This document shows, piece after piece, positions 33,950 through 45,864 of a stretch of 64,000 nt of DNA (the stretch's first letter is position 1; the number at the start of each line of letters is the position of its first letter). The position numbers and the translations under genes are program-made. Source of the stretch: Macrotis lagotis (lineage: Eukaryota; Chordata; Mammalia; Peramelemorphia; Peramelidae); NCBI RefSeq assembly GCF_037893015.1, contig NC_133661.1, positions 185,692,306 through 185,756,305 on the forward strand. The letters run 5' to 3'. The notes beneath the pieces were generated by a model that saw only the letters and a program-made list of their open reading frames with translations, was not told the origin of the DNA and did no database searches.

Positions 33950-34880
33950 CAGTGCATATTGGGCAATGTACTGGGCTAAGTACTGTGAGAAATACAAAAA
34001 TAATTCTAGTCCTTGTCCATTCAAAGTTTAAGTAGGGGAGACAAATATATAGTACACATAAATAAGGTACAAAGATCAGATTGTGACAAGTTTTAAGCAT
34101 TCACCACATGTCAGGAGGGAACCAAAAAAAATGCTTTGGAAGAACAGAAAAAAGGAAGGGTTATTTTTTAACTTGGGACATTAAGAAGGAAATAGCACTT
34201 GAGGAGAGTGATGAAGAATGGCTACAATACAATATGCAGATATGGGTATAAGTTCCAGATAAAGAGAACAAAGATAAGTTGTTGGGAAAGCATAAATGTG
34301 GACCCAGGTTTTCTGCAGTGGAACATAAAACAGGAAAGTTGGACTAGGCTCTGGAGTCTTGAAAACCAAGTTAAATCATTTGAGCTTTAGAATTGGAGAT
34401 CATCGTATCATAGAGTTGTCTTGTAAGCAGTTAGAGATGTGAGACTGAAGATTAGATTCTCCAGCCCAAAGGCTGGAGAAAGTAGATCTGAGAATCATCA
34501 TCAGAGATAATTGAACCCATGAGAACTGAGGAGATGAAGTAGTATAGGAGAAAAAGCCCCAATATTTCCTCTACTACATTAGGACAGAACCCTGTGGAAC
34601 ACCTATCAGGCTAGTAGTGGGTGGGAACTAGATGAAGAGTCAGTAAAGGAGATCAGTCAGATAGGCAGCAAGAGAACCAGGAGAATGTAAGAGTATTGCT
34701 AATCTAGAGAGAAGAGACCATCTTGGAGAAAGTGGGTGATCTGGCAAATCAAAGTCTACAGAGAGGTCTAGAAGTGTGAGAACCCAGAAAAGGCCACTGG
34801 ATCTGGGAATTAAGAGATCATTGGAAAAGACAAGGTAGATAGGTGGAAGCCTTGTTCTGTGCTGACTTTGATCCAATTAT
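33950..34880 (-). mobile_element. L2 LINE, reverse transcriptase to 3' region
   Basis: The plus strand begins with the antisense L2 end (GGGCTAAGTACTGTGAGAAA) and reaches the antisense RT core (ACCCTGTGGAACACCTATC, corresponding to the GVPQGSVLGP motif). A separate insertion from 31625-32565, since both carry the 3' end. Confidence 0.75.
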
Positions 34881-36300
34881 AACTACTTTTCCCCTGGCTA
34901 TCTCCATCTGCAGTTCTCTCAGTTGTTCCCAGTAAGCTGAAAAGCAATGCTGACCGTCAGCTCACTCTCTGGGGTTTCATCCTTGCTTGGCTGACTGCAT
35001 AAACCTCAGAGTTGACATTCCTTAAGACTATAACTGCTTGGGGAGACAGGAATTAGGGTAAGAGCAGTGCCTTGGTGACTAGAAGCTCAGACTTCCTTTC
35101 TTGTGAAGTCCATTACAAAGTATGTTCAGAGAACTAAGAGTACAGGAAGTCCTTCAGATAATCTTTTCTCCAAAGCACCCTGAAATAAAGCGAACAGAAT
35201 GATACCCAGTAGTACTGGTGATAAATCAGAATTGCAGAATCTCAGGCGTTGGACTCCTCATTTATCTCCTGACTAGCCACTCTCCTCAGCATTGGGGTGA
35301 CCTCTGACAACTGAAAGCTCCACTTCCAAGGCTACCCTTGTGGGTACATAGACCAAAAGATAAGGAGTGAAACTGCCAGAATAATCTCCTGGGAGTGGTG
35401 GTAGGGGTGGAGAGAGAATAGTTCTGGTGGTTAAGGCATAGTGTTGATTGGAAGAACAAACCAACTATGCTCTTATTTGCAGGCTGGTGAATGACCATCC
35501 AGACCAGAAAAATTATATCCTGTGGCTCCCCCTACTGCCCCCCCCAATAAACTTTGAGGAAGTAGACAGGGAGGGTGAAAAGATGGGTCAGGGACCCATC
35601 AATGTCTTTCTTAGAGGTTCTGACCCAGAATTTGAATTTAAGCAAATGATTCTATCTTCTGGGAATAGACTGGGCACTATCTTCTCAACATAATGGAGGA
35701 GAGTTCTTATAGACATGTTTCTGAGTTAAGAGTCCTAGATAGGACTCATAAAATACCATGCCAGGAAGGCTCCGGAGAGTAGGAAACAAAGGGGTATCTG
35801 AGTCACTCTATGTTCCTACCAAATTAGATCCAGGGAGCATTCTGTTCTCTAAAAAAAAGCCATTTTCTACCCACCTTTCTGGGGGAAGATGCCCAAAGGG
35901 CAGCTTGAAGGCAACATGAAAGATGGCCCAGAGACTCAATCATCTGATGTTCAGACTTCAAGGCTCACATCTTTTCAAGTTGGATGAGTTCAAGATACTT
36001 TATTTGACCTCCTTCAATCAACTACCACCACCTGTGAATAGTTTCCTTAATCAGATTTCCAAATATTAACCCTCCCAGTCCATTATCCACCTACAGATTC
36101 TTTGCCTTCTCTTGGCTCCATCTCACCGCCCTATGCTTTGTTTCCCTGAGTTACAGCTGGCTTCACTCAGCTCTTCCTTTTCCAGGAGCCTAGAAGGAAA
36201 CAGGGTCTGCCCGCTCTCCTGTTTTCTCCTTTCCATACACTCTACCTGTATTGATCAGAAGTTTGGGCCAGGAAACAAAAGACCAAGGGAGATTCCTAGT
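34881..36300. other. 5' flank of RNASE13, no repeat recognised
   Basis: Largely free of SINE and LINE sequence, unlike the DNA to its left; promoter sequences of RNASE13 are likely here, but none could be pinned down. Confidence 0.4.
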
Positions 36301-36351
36301 CTAAGTAGCAGCTGGTTCTTTTCTCTGCCAAAGTCTCAATTTAGGAACTAG

Positions 36352-36539
36352 GTAAGAAAAGGGACCCTAGGCTGAGCTAATCTGGGTAAGGAGAATGGCA
36401 TCAATGAGGAGGGGAAGATGGGAAGAGAAGGCTTTGGGGATGAGGCTGTAGGTATTTTGGGAAAGGGAATGAGACTTATCCTCTGCTCTCTCCCTCCAAT
36501 TCCCCATTGTCCTTCCTCCCCCCCCCCCCCCCACAGGAA
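36352..36539 (+). other. candidate 5' UTR intron of RNASE13
   Basis: A strong donor (AACTAG|GTAAGA at 36352) and the acceptor CCACAG (ending 36539) bracket 188 bp just before the start codon. The acceptor's pyrimidine tract contains an unbroken run of 15 C at 36518-36532. RNase A genes usually have a noncoding exon followed by one coding exon, so this is the expected layout. Confidence 0.5.
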
Positions 36540-36541
36540 AG

Positions 36542-37003
36542 ATGCTTCTGGCCAGGATTCTGGTCCTCCAGCTTCTCCTGGTACCAGCTCTGACCTTTCT
36601 CTCCTTCACATCCCCCGCAGTCAGAAATTTCCGTCTTCTGCATGTGGATTTTCCTAGGGTTACATTTGATAAGAGTTTCGGAGGCTACTGCAATGGCCTG
36701 ATATCTTATGTTCGAATATGGAAGAGGGAATGGCATTGCCCCTCAATACACTATGTGCTACATGCTCCCTGGAAAGACATTGCTAAAAACTGCAAGTATT
36801 CCGACAGCTTCTGTGAGGCCTTCAAGGGGTACTGCTCTGCCAGCTTTGAAGCCATTCCTCTTACCGTATGCAGTAAGACTTTGGGACAGCCACCCACCTC
36901 CTGCGACTATAATGGAACCCTTTCCATTCATCGAGTCTACCTACTTTGCTCCAGAAAATTCAATGGTGAACCGATATCTATCATTGGCCTCATCATGAGT
37001 TAG
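36542..37003 (+). CDS. RNASE13: RNASE13, non-catalytic RNase A family member, complete
   Basis: 153 residues, single coding exon, ATG 3 bases after the GAA that follows the acceptor. Signal peptide MLLARILVLQLLLVPALTFL. It matches human RNASE13 throughout: GGYCNGLISY, HYVLHAPWKDI, CKYSDSFCE, QPPTSCDYNGTL, YLLCSRKF. Eight cysteines are kept, so the RNase fold should be intact. The catalytic parts are gone: CKxxNT is replaced by CPSIHYV, and the C-terminal VHLD is replaced by EPISIIGL. It is therefore a secreted RNase-fold protein without ribonuclease chemistry, as in other mammals, where members 9-13 are linked to the male reproductive tract. Downstream AATAAA at 37211. Strand relative to TPPP2 and NDRG2 is as in human. 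Confidence 0.95.
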   Translation: MLLARILVLQLLLVPALTFLSFTSPAVRNFRLLHVDFPRVTFDKSFGGYCNGLISYVRIWKREWHCPSIHYVLHAPWKDIAKNCKYSDSFCEAFKGYCSASFEAIPLTVCSKTLGQPPTSCDYNGTLSIHRVYLLCSRKFNGEPISIIGLIMS

Positions 37004-37210
37004 AATAGAGAGAAATCCAAGTGTCAGGGGCTCCCTAGCAAAACAAGGGTCAGGCTGTTGTTCCCTGCTTGGGGAATGTAAGTCATCCCCCTGCCCTCTG
37101 CACCCCTTCTAAGACAACAAAACAGGCCAAGCCAGTTTCCAGGAAACCAGATGATTTGGCAGAGTTTCCAAGAGCCCCAGACCACTTCCCACTGTCTCTA
37201 CATGAAGAAT

Positions 37211-37216
37211 AATAAA
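37211..37216 (+). terminator. polyadenylation signal of RNASE13
   Basis: AATAAA about 210 bp after the stop codon, the first such signal downstream. Confidence 0.7.
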
Positions 37217-39669
37217 TAAGCTACCCTATAGACCATCAGTAAATTGCGCCATTACTCTCTGCACAAGTCCAACCCTATGTCCCCTTGCCAATCTCCTAAC
37301 TCAGAGATATAGCCCTTCACCCTTTGTGGAGTCCAGTTTTCCCTCCCTTCCTCCCTTGCCCCAAGAAGCTAACCCTGTCCAGTTGGCAGAGACTGGCTGT
37401 TCACTTGGCCGGATCCTGAAAACTGGCAAGAGGCCCAGAGCCATGGCCAGCACCATGACAACAGCTGGCCTGGTCTCCATTTCCCCCAACCCCCACCTTC
37501 TATCCCAACTACTTTTTTCTCTGCTCAGCTTCCTCCAAAGGGTATCTTTGTTTGCTAGACACTGACCATCTAGTTTCTGAAGCACTTAGTCCCATTCAGG
37601 GATCACAGCACCCATTGCATTTCATCTTTTCCACCTCAACCACACACAACCACATTCCCAATTTCTCCCTTTCTTTCCAGTCATTGAAGTTCCCTTTATA
37701 TATAAAATCTACCCTCTCTCTCTCTCTCTATTCCACAATAGACTCCAGGTAACACTTGTGGGGTTGAGTGGGACAGAGTAAGATAAAAGTCTTTTAAATC
37801 ATGAACCATGTGCTTTATTTTATCTGGATCTATTTTGAAATCTGGGAAAGGGTGCAAAAGAATTGAAGGGCATGGAAAAGCTGGGTAGCTACAGATCTGG
37901 GAAACTCCTGAGCCTTAAATTCAACAAATTCAATAGCTTTTCTTTCCTTCCTAGGTTCTCTTTCCTCTCAACTAATTCTTCAACCTTTTGAGATTCTTTC
38001 CCTTCAGAAGGCCCCTCAATTTATCGCCTAAATGGATTCCAGTAGCTGTTTGGGTAATGGGGCAGGGAGTGGAGAAGGAAAAGCAGGTATAGACAATTGT
38101 CTTAATTTCACTAATCCTCAATTTTCTCATCTAAAAAATGATAGTAATTCCTCCAGCATTCAATACACAAGAGTTTCCAAAGAGATTATGTATCCAAACA
38201 TATATACATGTTTGTACACATTTATGTATATATATGAATATGTCACACTGGCTGTCATGATTCAATCCAAAACTCAAATTATTCATTTGTATGTAAAATA
38301 AAATGTTGAGGTGGTGTGACTCCTGTTAAGAGGCTATGGTAAAATCCTTGCAAGGAATATTGAGGTCTTATACTATGATGGTATCAGGAATGATAATGGA
38401 ATATGAAGGAAGAGGGTAAAATTACGTCCTGGAGGCTATACATGGGTATAATGTATATATAATGTATATAATGTATATAATGTATAATGTATATACATGG
38501 CCTAATGTTTCAATTACCTACTGTCCCATTTTAGGGCTACCTTTCCAATCTAGACAGATGAGATCTAATGAATCAGTGAATCAAACTAACCAGCATTAAG
38601 ATTCTAATATGTGCCAGGAGCACAAGATAAACAACAGATCACATTTAAAAAATGTTTTATGGGCATAAAGTATTTTGCATACATCATTTCATTTGATTTT
38701 CAAAGCAATTCTGTTTACTATGAAGGATTTAGGGGACTGGATCTGTGATTTATTGGCATAGGTAGCCTCTGAGTAATCTTCTAATTTAAATTGTCACATC
38801 TTCTATGACTTAAAGGTCTTAAAAGTTGTCTAGAAGACTGAGAAGTTGTGAGTGGGGTCATAGCCAGCATGTGTTGGAGGCAGAACTTGGAATCAGATCT
38901 CTGTGGCTCCTTCCATGCCAGATGCCTGTCTACTACTCCCTGACTGTAGTTAAGATTTAGAATTTATTGTATTATTAGTACCATTTCACTGAGAGAAAAT
39001 TGAGTTCCAGAAATGTTGCCACTTGTCCAAGGTTACAACGAAGTTTGGGGTTAGAACTAGAACCTCTCTTCTTGTTCCAAGTGGAGTGAAGACCATCCCA
39101 TGGAAATGCATGGAGTTGCCCTTATTCTTGCTGATCACATATACTGACTAAATTCTTGGGTGTGTTGGAGATGGTTCAATCATGCATAAGATTTGTAAAC
39201 ATGGGCACTCCGACATATGACAAAGCAATCCCTTTGTTGAGTGATTAGAGAGGAGTCAATGACAGGCTACTAGTTCACTCCTTGGCTTTAACTCTTGTGT
39301 GACATATAGTGTTTTCTTTTACTAAACTCCTTCCATGACAGAAGGTCTAGAGAGAGATCCAGAAGTCCTTGGCTCAATGAAGATGAGTAGGTCTAACTAA
39401 ATTTCTAGATAGAAGACAACCTAAGTCCTCGACCTGGCTTCCTTGAAAACATGTGTCCAGACCTTAGGGGTATTGGTGTAGCACCCCAGTCATTTGGACC
39501 CAACTGTAGTATCTTGTAAGATATGTCCATTGTTCTTTCAGTAATAGTTGGAATTCTCTACCTTAAATGCAGAGTGCTTCCTAACTGGGGTTAGGTCATC
39601 ACAAATGTAATCCCTCTATGAAAAAAAAATCTGACTTCTGGGTGAATTTGGGAGTGAAGAATTGGTGTT
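37217..39669. other. intergenic between RNASE13 and TPPP2, left part
   Basis: Contains a minus-strand short frame with a signal-peptide-like start (37301-37480), an AT-rich ATGTATATA cluster at 38448-38500, and a MIR-like fragment around 38640-38740. No gene recognised. Confidence 0.4.
38448..38500. repeat. AATGTATAT-type tandem repeat
   Basis: Irregular 9-12 bp units of TATAATGTATA. Confidence 0.8.
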
Positions 39670-39775
39670 TTGTTGCATTAATATTTTAGTGTTTGGAACA
39701 ACAGTGTTGTATAATCTGCCTTGAAATCAGGAATGAGGTTCAAATCTCATTTCCATTGTTTACCAGCAGTGTGAG
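39670..39775 (+). repeat. 106-bp direct duplication, copy 1
   Basis: Identical to 42050-42155 except for one base (39694 T against 42074 C). Its right half resembles a MIR/tRNA-SINE head, but the near-identity is confined to these 106 bp. Confidence 0.92.
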
Positions 39776-41642
39776 CTTTATATTTAATCTTAGTATGATA
39801 TACTTATTGAAGGTAATGGTGCCCCATCCCCCAACCACCACCACAAATAAAGTACCCAGGAGGTGATCAATAGTCATTGGGAACGTGTGGGTGAAGTTCC
39901 AAAGTTCACTACAGGTTGAAGTCTGCCTGGTTAGCTGGGAATAAATATTGCATGGATTTTAAAAAACTTGTTGGGGGTGGATGAGAAATAGGCCCTTTGA
40001 CCTGCAAAACAGAAATGGCTATTCTGGTTGGGGAAAAAACCAGGAAAAAACATCCATTTGGGTCAAATTGAAGGTGAGTTTTTGATTAAATCATTGGAAA
40101 CAGTCATGAGGTTTGAGATAGGCCTAACTCACTGTAAGATTTTGGGAGAACTACTTAATTTAGAACCAGTCATAAACAGGTCTAGAAAATATTTCACATC
40201 CCATCCAACTGTCTACCCAGGCCAACTTGACATCTGCTTGCTGCTGTTCCTCTTTTTCCAACTTGGACCAGCAACTCTGAATCTTAAGACTGTTTCTTCC
40301 CCCTTCCCACTGCTCTCAGGAATTTGAGCTAGTTAAATTTGAGGAAAAAGTAGAAATTAGAAATGGGGAGAAGTGACATAGAAGGCAGATGTTAAAATAG
40401 CCTTTATGGATAGTGTTATGGTTGGCTTTCCTAGGGACTAACTATCTTGATTGGTGACTATGCATGAATTAGCTCACACTGCCCTATTTATCCACTATTG
40501 GGTCCCAGACCCCAGAACATGCCATGCTTTACCTTCACATCATAACCAACCAACAAGCCATACATCCAGGTAATCTTGCCAACTGCCTGCTTACCTCACT
40601 TCTCCTCCATCTCCAATTTTTACTTTTTTGCTAAAATCAGTAGTTATTACTTCTGGAAATGATATGCCAATTGACTGTGCTATCTATACATCAATTCATC
40701 ATCTTTGTTACTCTCTAAGACCAAAATATCTTTACCTATTAGAATATAAGCTTAGCAAAGAACCAGGCAAATAAATACCCAAGAAATACTTATTCATTCA
40801 TCCATCTATCCATCCACTCAACTTTCAAATAAAGCCTAGAAAACAAATTTATAACTGGAGAGTATAGGTAGGAAGTTGGATGGATAATGATACAAAAAGG
40901 GAAGTCAAGTTCTGAGTTATTAAATATCTAAGGATAATAGTTAAATTAGGGTATAAAGTGAGTGACCAGAGTGGGACACTTGAGTTTCATTCTCCAAAGA
41001 GCTCTGTCATGAGATAACATCTGGGATGGATGTTTTCCCAGTGGAGTGGACTAAGGAGAGATGCATATCCTGGGAAAGAAGAGGTCTTCAACAGGGACTT
41101 GGCCTTTTCCCCCCAACCCTTACATCCTTAGAACTAGCTCAAAGGCAGAGCCAGGCTAATCAGGTTTAACCTAACTTGGTCTCTTCTTTGTCCAAAGGCT
41201 CAACACAAAAGACACTCCTCCCCACCTCTCCCCTTTCCTCTTATCCTTTCCTGTTTTAAGTAGGGAAATGACAAGATAAATCTATTCAAAGGAAAGATTA
41301 AAATGGGCCTAAGTGGGAAGGACAGGTTAAAGAGGCTGGAGATTGGTAGACCACTGCAATAATAAACTAGGGAGGTAGAAAATCATACTAGTGGTGGTGG
41401 CAGTGGGAGTCTACAGTATATAAGACATGTTTGAGTCAGAACTGATAGGGGAGGTGAGAGTGAATAAACGTTTAGAGAATGGGTGAGAATGGGTAGAGAA
41501 AATAACAATGGCTTTGAAGGAAATAAGGGAGTTGGGTAAAGCAGATTTCTTTAATATCTAACAGATCATTCTAGAGCTCTTGGGATGGCCACTCTCCTCT
41601 ACCAAATCAATTTAACAAACATCTATTAAGAGTTATTAAATA
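39776..41642. other. intergenic, no recognised gene
   Basis: No coding signal or repeat family recognised apart from short low-complexity runs. Confidence 0.4.
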
Positions 41643-41784
41643 GGGGCGGCTAGGTGGAGAAGTGGATAGAGCACCATCCCTGGAGTCAGGAGTACCTGAG
41701 TTCAAATCCGACCTCAGACAATAATAGTGGCCTTGGGCAAGCACTTAACCCCATTGCCTTGCAAAAAATCTTAAAAAAAAAAAG
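41643..41784 (+). mobile_element. marsupial tRNA-derived SINE
   Basis: GGGGCGGCTAGGTGGAGAAG head, GAGTTCAAATCCGACCTCAG, CCCCATTGCCTTGCAAAAAA and A tail; a small deletion in the middle. Confidence 0.88.
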
Positions 41785-42049
41785 GAGGGCAATTAAATGC
41801 AAAGACTGTTCTTAGTCTAGGCCTAGCCTTATTCTTTACAAGGGGAATAGACATGGACTGCCGGTCAGAGACATCCTTTGGTGGGGATGATAAAAATGGA
41901 AGCTCTGATTACAGCTGGTTTTTCCTTCATATCCCCTGTACCTGATTTCCAAAAACTATATAAATGAGAGATTTCTGGTTTAGGGTTAGAGACTAAGTTT
42001 GGAAGGAACAGGAAGAAATTTAATGGAAGCCGCTCTCTACCTTTTTACC

Positions 42050-42155
42050 TTGTTGCATTAATATTTTAGTGTTCGGAACAACAGTGTTGTATAATCTGCC
42101 TTGAAATCAGGAATGAGGTTCAAATCTCATTTCCATTGTTTACCAGCAGTGTGAG
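42050..42155 (+). repeat. 106-bp direct duplication, copy 2
   Basis: Partner of 39670-39775, 2.38 kb downstream, same orientation, 105 of 106 bases identical. Confidence 0.92.
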
Positions 42156-42385
42156 TAATCTAGATTATCTTTATATTGAACCTTTCCCCTCAGGCCACCC
42201 TCCACCCCCAATATGGACGAAGCAGCCTGCCTCCTGGCACTGCCAGCAGGATGCAGTGCATATTTGCTGCTGTACCCACACAGATGTTTATTGTCTCCCT
42301 GGTGGTGATGGAGTAAGAACTAAGGAGATAAATATGGGGGGGGGTAGGGAGACTCATTCTCTCCCCATTCCCCAATTCCAAGCCT

Positions 42386-42563
42386 CTAGTTATTCTTCTG
42401 GTCAAAGGTGCCAGAACTTTTTTAACCTTTCATGGAGCTAGAGCTGTCTTTTATGTCCTCCCACCCTGCTTTGCCCTTCCCTTTACCACTTTCATCAAAA
42501 CGCTCCTTGTGGGAACCTATATACTTGTTGGTGTCTATTAAATGGTCCATACTGTCCACTGCC
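42386..42563 (-). CDS. TPPP2: TPPP2 last coding exon, with early stop
   Basis: The minus-strand frame reads NKYIGSHKERFDESGKGKGK and AGWEDIKD, which matches the C-terminal half of TPPP family proteins (KYTGTHKERFDESGKGKGIAG in human TPPP2). The expected ending GYKGSGTYDKK is present as KSSGTFDQKNN, but a TAA at 42422-42424 falls where the Tyr of GYK should be. It removes the last 12 residues; the old stop is at 42386-42388. The acceptor is probably AAGTAG, ending at 42564, with a weak pyrimidine tract. Confidence 0.8.
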
Positions 42564-44690
42564 CTACTTTATGTAAAATCATAGAAGCCCTCCAAGGGCA
42601 GAGTTAGAACTGGGAGAACTCTTTCTACCCATCACCCTTCACCCATTATCATTCTCTCTCTCTCCTCTCAAGTCATCACCACTTTTTTGTATCATTGTAT
42701 AAGGGGATCACCACTAGACTGAAGAACCTTATCTGGAGCTATAGAAGGGTAGATGAGAAGACCTCTACTGTAGGCATGGAGTGAAGGAGGTTGGGAGAAC
42801 TTTTCTTTGCTAAGTTGAAGAATCTTTTGTTATGTCTTCTACCCAAGAAGTCCTTCCACTTAGCCATTCCACCCATTTTTCAAAGTTACCCATAGAAATT
42901 TCAAGAAGGCACTCTTCCTGAAGAGGTACCACTGAAACAGAGGGTGAGAAGAACTATAGTTTCACAGGATGGAAAGGAGAGGAAAGGGAAACGAAGATGA
43001 AAACAAAGATAGAGAGGTTAGTGTGTAAAAGTGTGCCATGAAGTTCTGGGATAGAAAAAGGATTAGAGATGATAGAAAATGATTTAAAAGGATCGGCTGA
43101 AGGAACTGGGAAGGTTAAGCCTGAAGAAAAGCCTAGGCTGGGGCAGAACAAAGGAAATAAGGATAGTCATCTTCAAGTAGATGAAAGATGATTTTGTGGA
43201 AGAGAGATTATTATTTATTTTTACTTTAGAAGAAATGAGTTGAGGCTGAAAGTTGCTGAGGCAGAATTTGTCTTCATTTAATTCTGTGAAGGCATGTCAT
43301 AGGCATGAGTACAATATGTGTGCCAGTTCTAACAAGGCACACCTTAATGTTGGGGAAAAAACCTGGCATTTTGGGTATCATTTTAAAAGTTTAAATATTA
43401 TGATAAAAGTTTTGATATTTATTTTTAAAAAGTTAGATTTCAATTTCTATAGCTTGGTGAATTAAATCAATGTCCTTCATTTAAATGAATATTCAATAAA
43501 CATTGATCTTAAAGAGGCACAATTCTCTAGACGAGTATTATAAAAAAATGAGGTGCACAGGTCTCTGAAGCTGGTTCTTTATCACTAGGGATATCTCCAA
43601 GTAGAGGTGTATATAATAACTGGTGGAGATTTTTGTAGAGGAGTGTTCTGAAACAGTCTGTCCCACTTATAGATTCAAGATCAACGTGATGAATCCTGTA
43701 CTCAGGAAGAATCCTGTACTTGTTTGAGTTGTCCTTCAAGGGATTTTTTTGGCTACATGACCTGAGATCAAATCAACACCACTACCATGTTGTTGCCTTA
43801 ATATCCTGGAGAAAAAGGTGGTTACCCTTCCAACAACCTTATTACTATGATTTTTTTAGGGGGAGGGGAGGGAGCAACAGCTTGGTGAGGAGTAAAAAAA
43901 AACAAACCACTTAGGATACCTGAGATTTAGTTCCAGACTCTGGGCACCATCTAGTTGCTTGGCTTTGCATGTGTTTTACCTCAATTTGGTTCAATAAATA
44001 CTCAATAAGTTCCTACTGCTTGAAAACCTAAAAGACACTGGAAGCTTATTGTATAGAGTGTGGACCTGAAAATTGGGAAGCCCTGGATTCAAGTCATTCA
44101 GGTCACATACTGGCTGTGTGACTAGGGTCAAGTTATTTAAACCTCTAGGTGAGCCTGGAAGCCTTCTAAATACGAGGGAAAGTACCAATCAATTTTGGTG
44201 GAAGAAAGGAGGAATGTTCTCACCTGGGAGTTCTCTCTAGCTCCATCCAAGCTCTATCCCAATTTTTAAGAGTGTTAGCTGCTGAAAGTTGCAGACAGAA
44301 AATCAAAAGCATATACTTGAGTTTATATTCTACTGGACTGACTTCTAAGCCCTAATCAATTCAGAGGTTTTTATCTGATGATTTCCAAGGGTTTTTCAAT
44401 TCTAATAATCTATGTATCATTAATTCAGACTCATATCTGGATTCTTTGCTTCCTGCATCTTTTATAGCTACATTTTACCTGATCTGTAGTTGTTGTTGGA
44501 GTTGTCTTGGGTAGCAGTGGTCAGGTCTGACAAATGTTAGGGGACAGAGATCTGAACAATGTTAAGAGTTAGGTTTGGAAAGCAAGTTGAATTAGAAGGA
44601 AACTTAATAGTGAGTCCTTTACTTGGGTGCAGAAACTCAACTTGATGGGCATGAGGCTAGAAAGAATTTCATATGAACAAGACCTAAGAA
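42564..44690. other. TPPP2 intron, no repeat recognised over most of its length
   Basis: A MIR-like patch lies around 44060-44170. A CAGC-type acceptor context is absent except at the exon boundary. Confidence 0.4.
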
Positions 44691-44699
44691 TGGCTGATT

Positions 44700-45070
44700 A
44701 AGTTAGGCTATATAATTATGATGGAATACTATTGGGTTATGAGAAAAGATGAAGGGAATAGTTTCAGGAAAACCTGAGATTTGTATGAACTGATGTAGAG
44801 CTGAAGTAAATAGAACCAGGAGAACAATCTGTATTTTAACAATGATACTGTAAAAAAAATGGCTTTGAAAGACTTAGGGACTCTGATCAATACAAGGATC
44901 AACCACAATTCCAGAGGACTCAATGAAAAATGAGAGGTAATGGGACTGCAGAGTGAATTTTGTTTGTGTAAGCACACAAACACACATACATATACAGCTG
45001 AGTGTAAGAACACAAACACACATACTATGAGTGACTACATGTTTGTAATAGGTTTGGTTTCTGTTTTTCT
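44700..45070 (+). mobile_element. L1 LINE, 3' end, in TPPP2 intron
   Basis: ATGATGGAATACTATTGGG and GAACTGATGTAGAGCTGAAG with AAATAGAACCAGGAGAACAA are hallmarks of the L1 ORF2 end and 3' UTR. Antisense to TPPP2. Confidence 0.7.
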
Positions 45071-45710
45071 TGTTTTCACAATGGAGGTTGGAAGAAGATT
45101 TGGAGCTGAAAGCAATGAATTAAATGAATTTAATGAATTAAATGCTCATTGAACATTTAATGAATTAAAAAAAGACCTGGGGATGCTAATAGACTGCAAA
45201 TTTAAGTGGACTACAGAACTGTAATAAAGCAACCAAAAGAAGTGTGTGATTTGAGGCTATATCATTTGAAGAATAGTGTTTAGACTGAAGAAAGTAAAAG
45301 TTTCTGTACTTTGCCTTGAATTGATCATAAGTGGAGCATTCCATACAATTACGGTCATCAGAAGGTAAAGGTAAAAGATTAGAAAGAACTTAGAACACAT
45401 AAAGGTTGGTTGAAGGAAGGATAGAGGGTTAACCTGGAGAAGAGTAAGAGATTATTGTGTAGAAAGTAGGAGGGTTGAACTAAGCACCATGGGTAGAGTT
45501 AACAAACAAGGAAGCAAATCTGAGTCAAGTGAAATTTCTTAATATAGGTTATCTAAACCGGAATGGGTTTCTCAGGTGGAGTGGTGGGAAGGGGAAGTTG
45601 TGGGCAGTGAATGAGTTCCCAGGGTCCCTTACCATTCTGAGTTTCTATGATTCTAGGCTAGGGGTTTAAGGAATTGAGGTGGGATTGAGGTCAAGATCAA
45701 GGTCATTCAC

Positions 45711-45864
45711 AATCTCTCCTGAAATAATTGGACCCTTGTCCTTCATGAGGGTAAATGTACTCTCCAATGCCTCATCTGGGTTTTTCCCCTTAAATTTCTT
45801 TTGGCCCAACTCCTTCATTGCTGTGTGGAACTGATCCCAATGGATGGTTTGGACATTCTTTTCC
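45711..45864 (-). CDS. TPPP2: TPPP2 middle coding exon
   Basis: The minus-strand frame reads EKNVQTIHWDQFHTAMKELG, QKKFKGKNPDEALE, LMKDKGPIISGEI; human TPPP2 has AKNARTITFQQFKEAVKELG then QKRFKGKSPDEVLE. Acceptor TCCTGCCAG ends at 45865. The donor is probably ATT|GTGAAT at 45710. The exon starts with one base completing the preceding codon, so it needs a phase-2 donor upstream, which the first coding exon no longer has. Confidence 0.85.

Noticed and set aside
37301-37480. Leader-like frame considered as a signal exon for a further RNase
   Set aside because: No RNase exon follows on the minus strand within reach and no convincing donor ends the leader; kept only as a weak finding.
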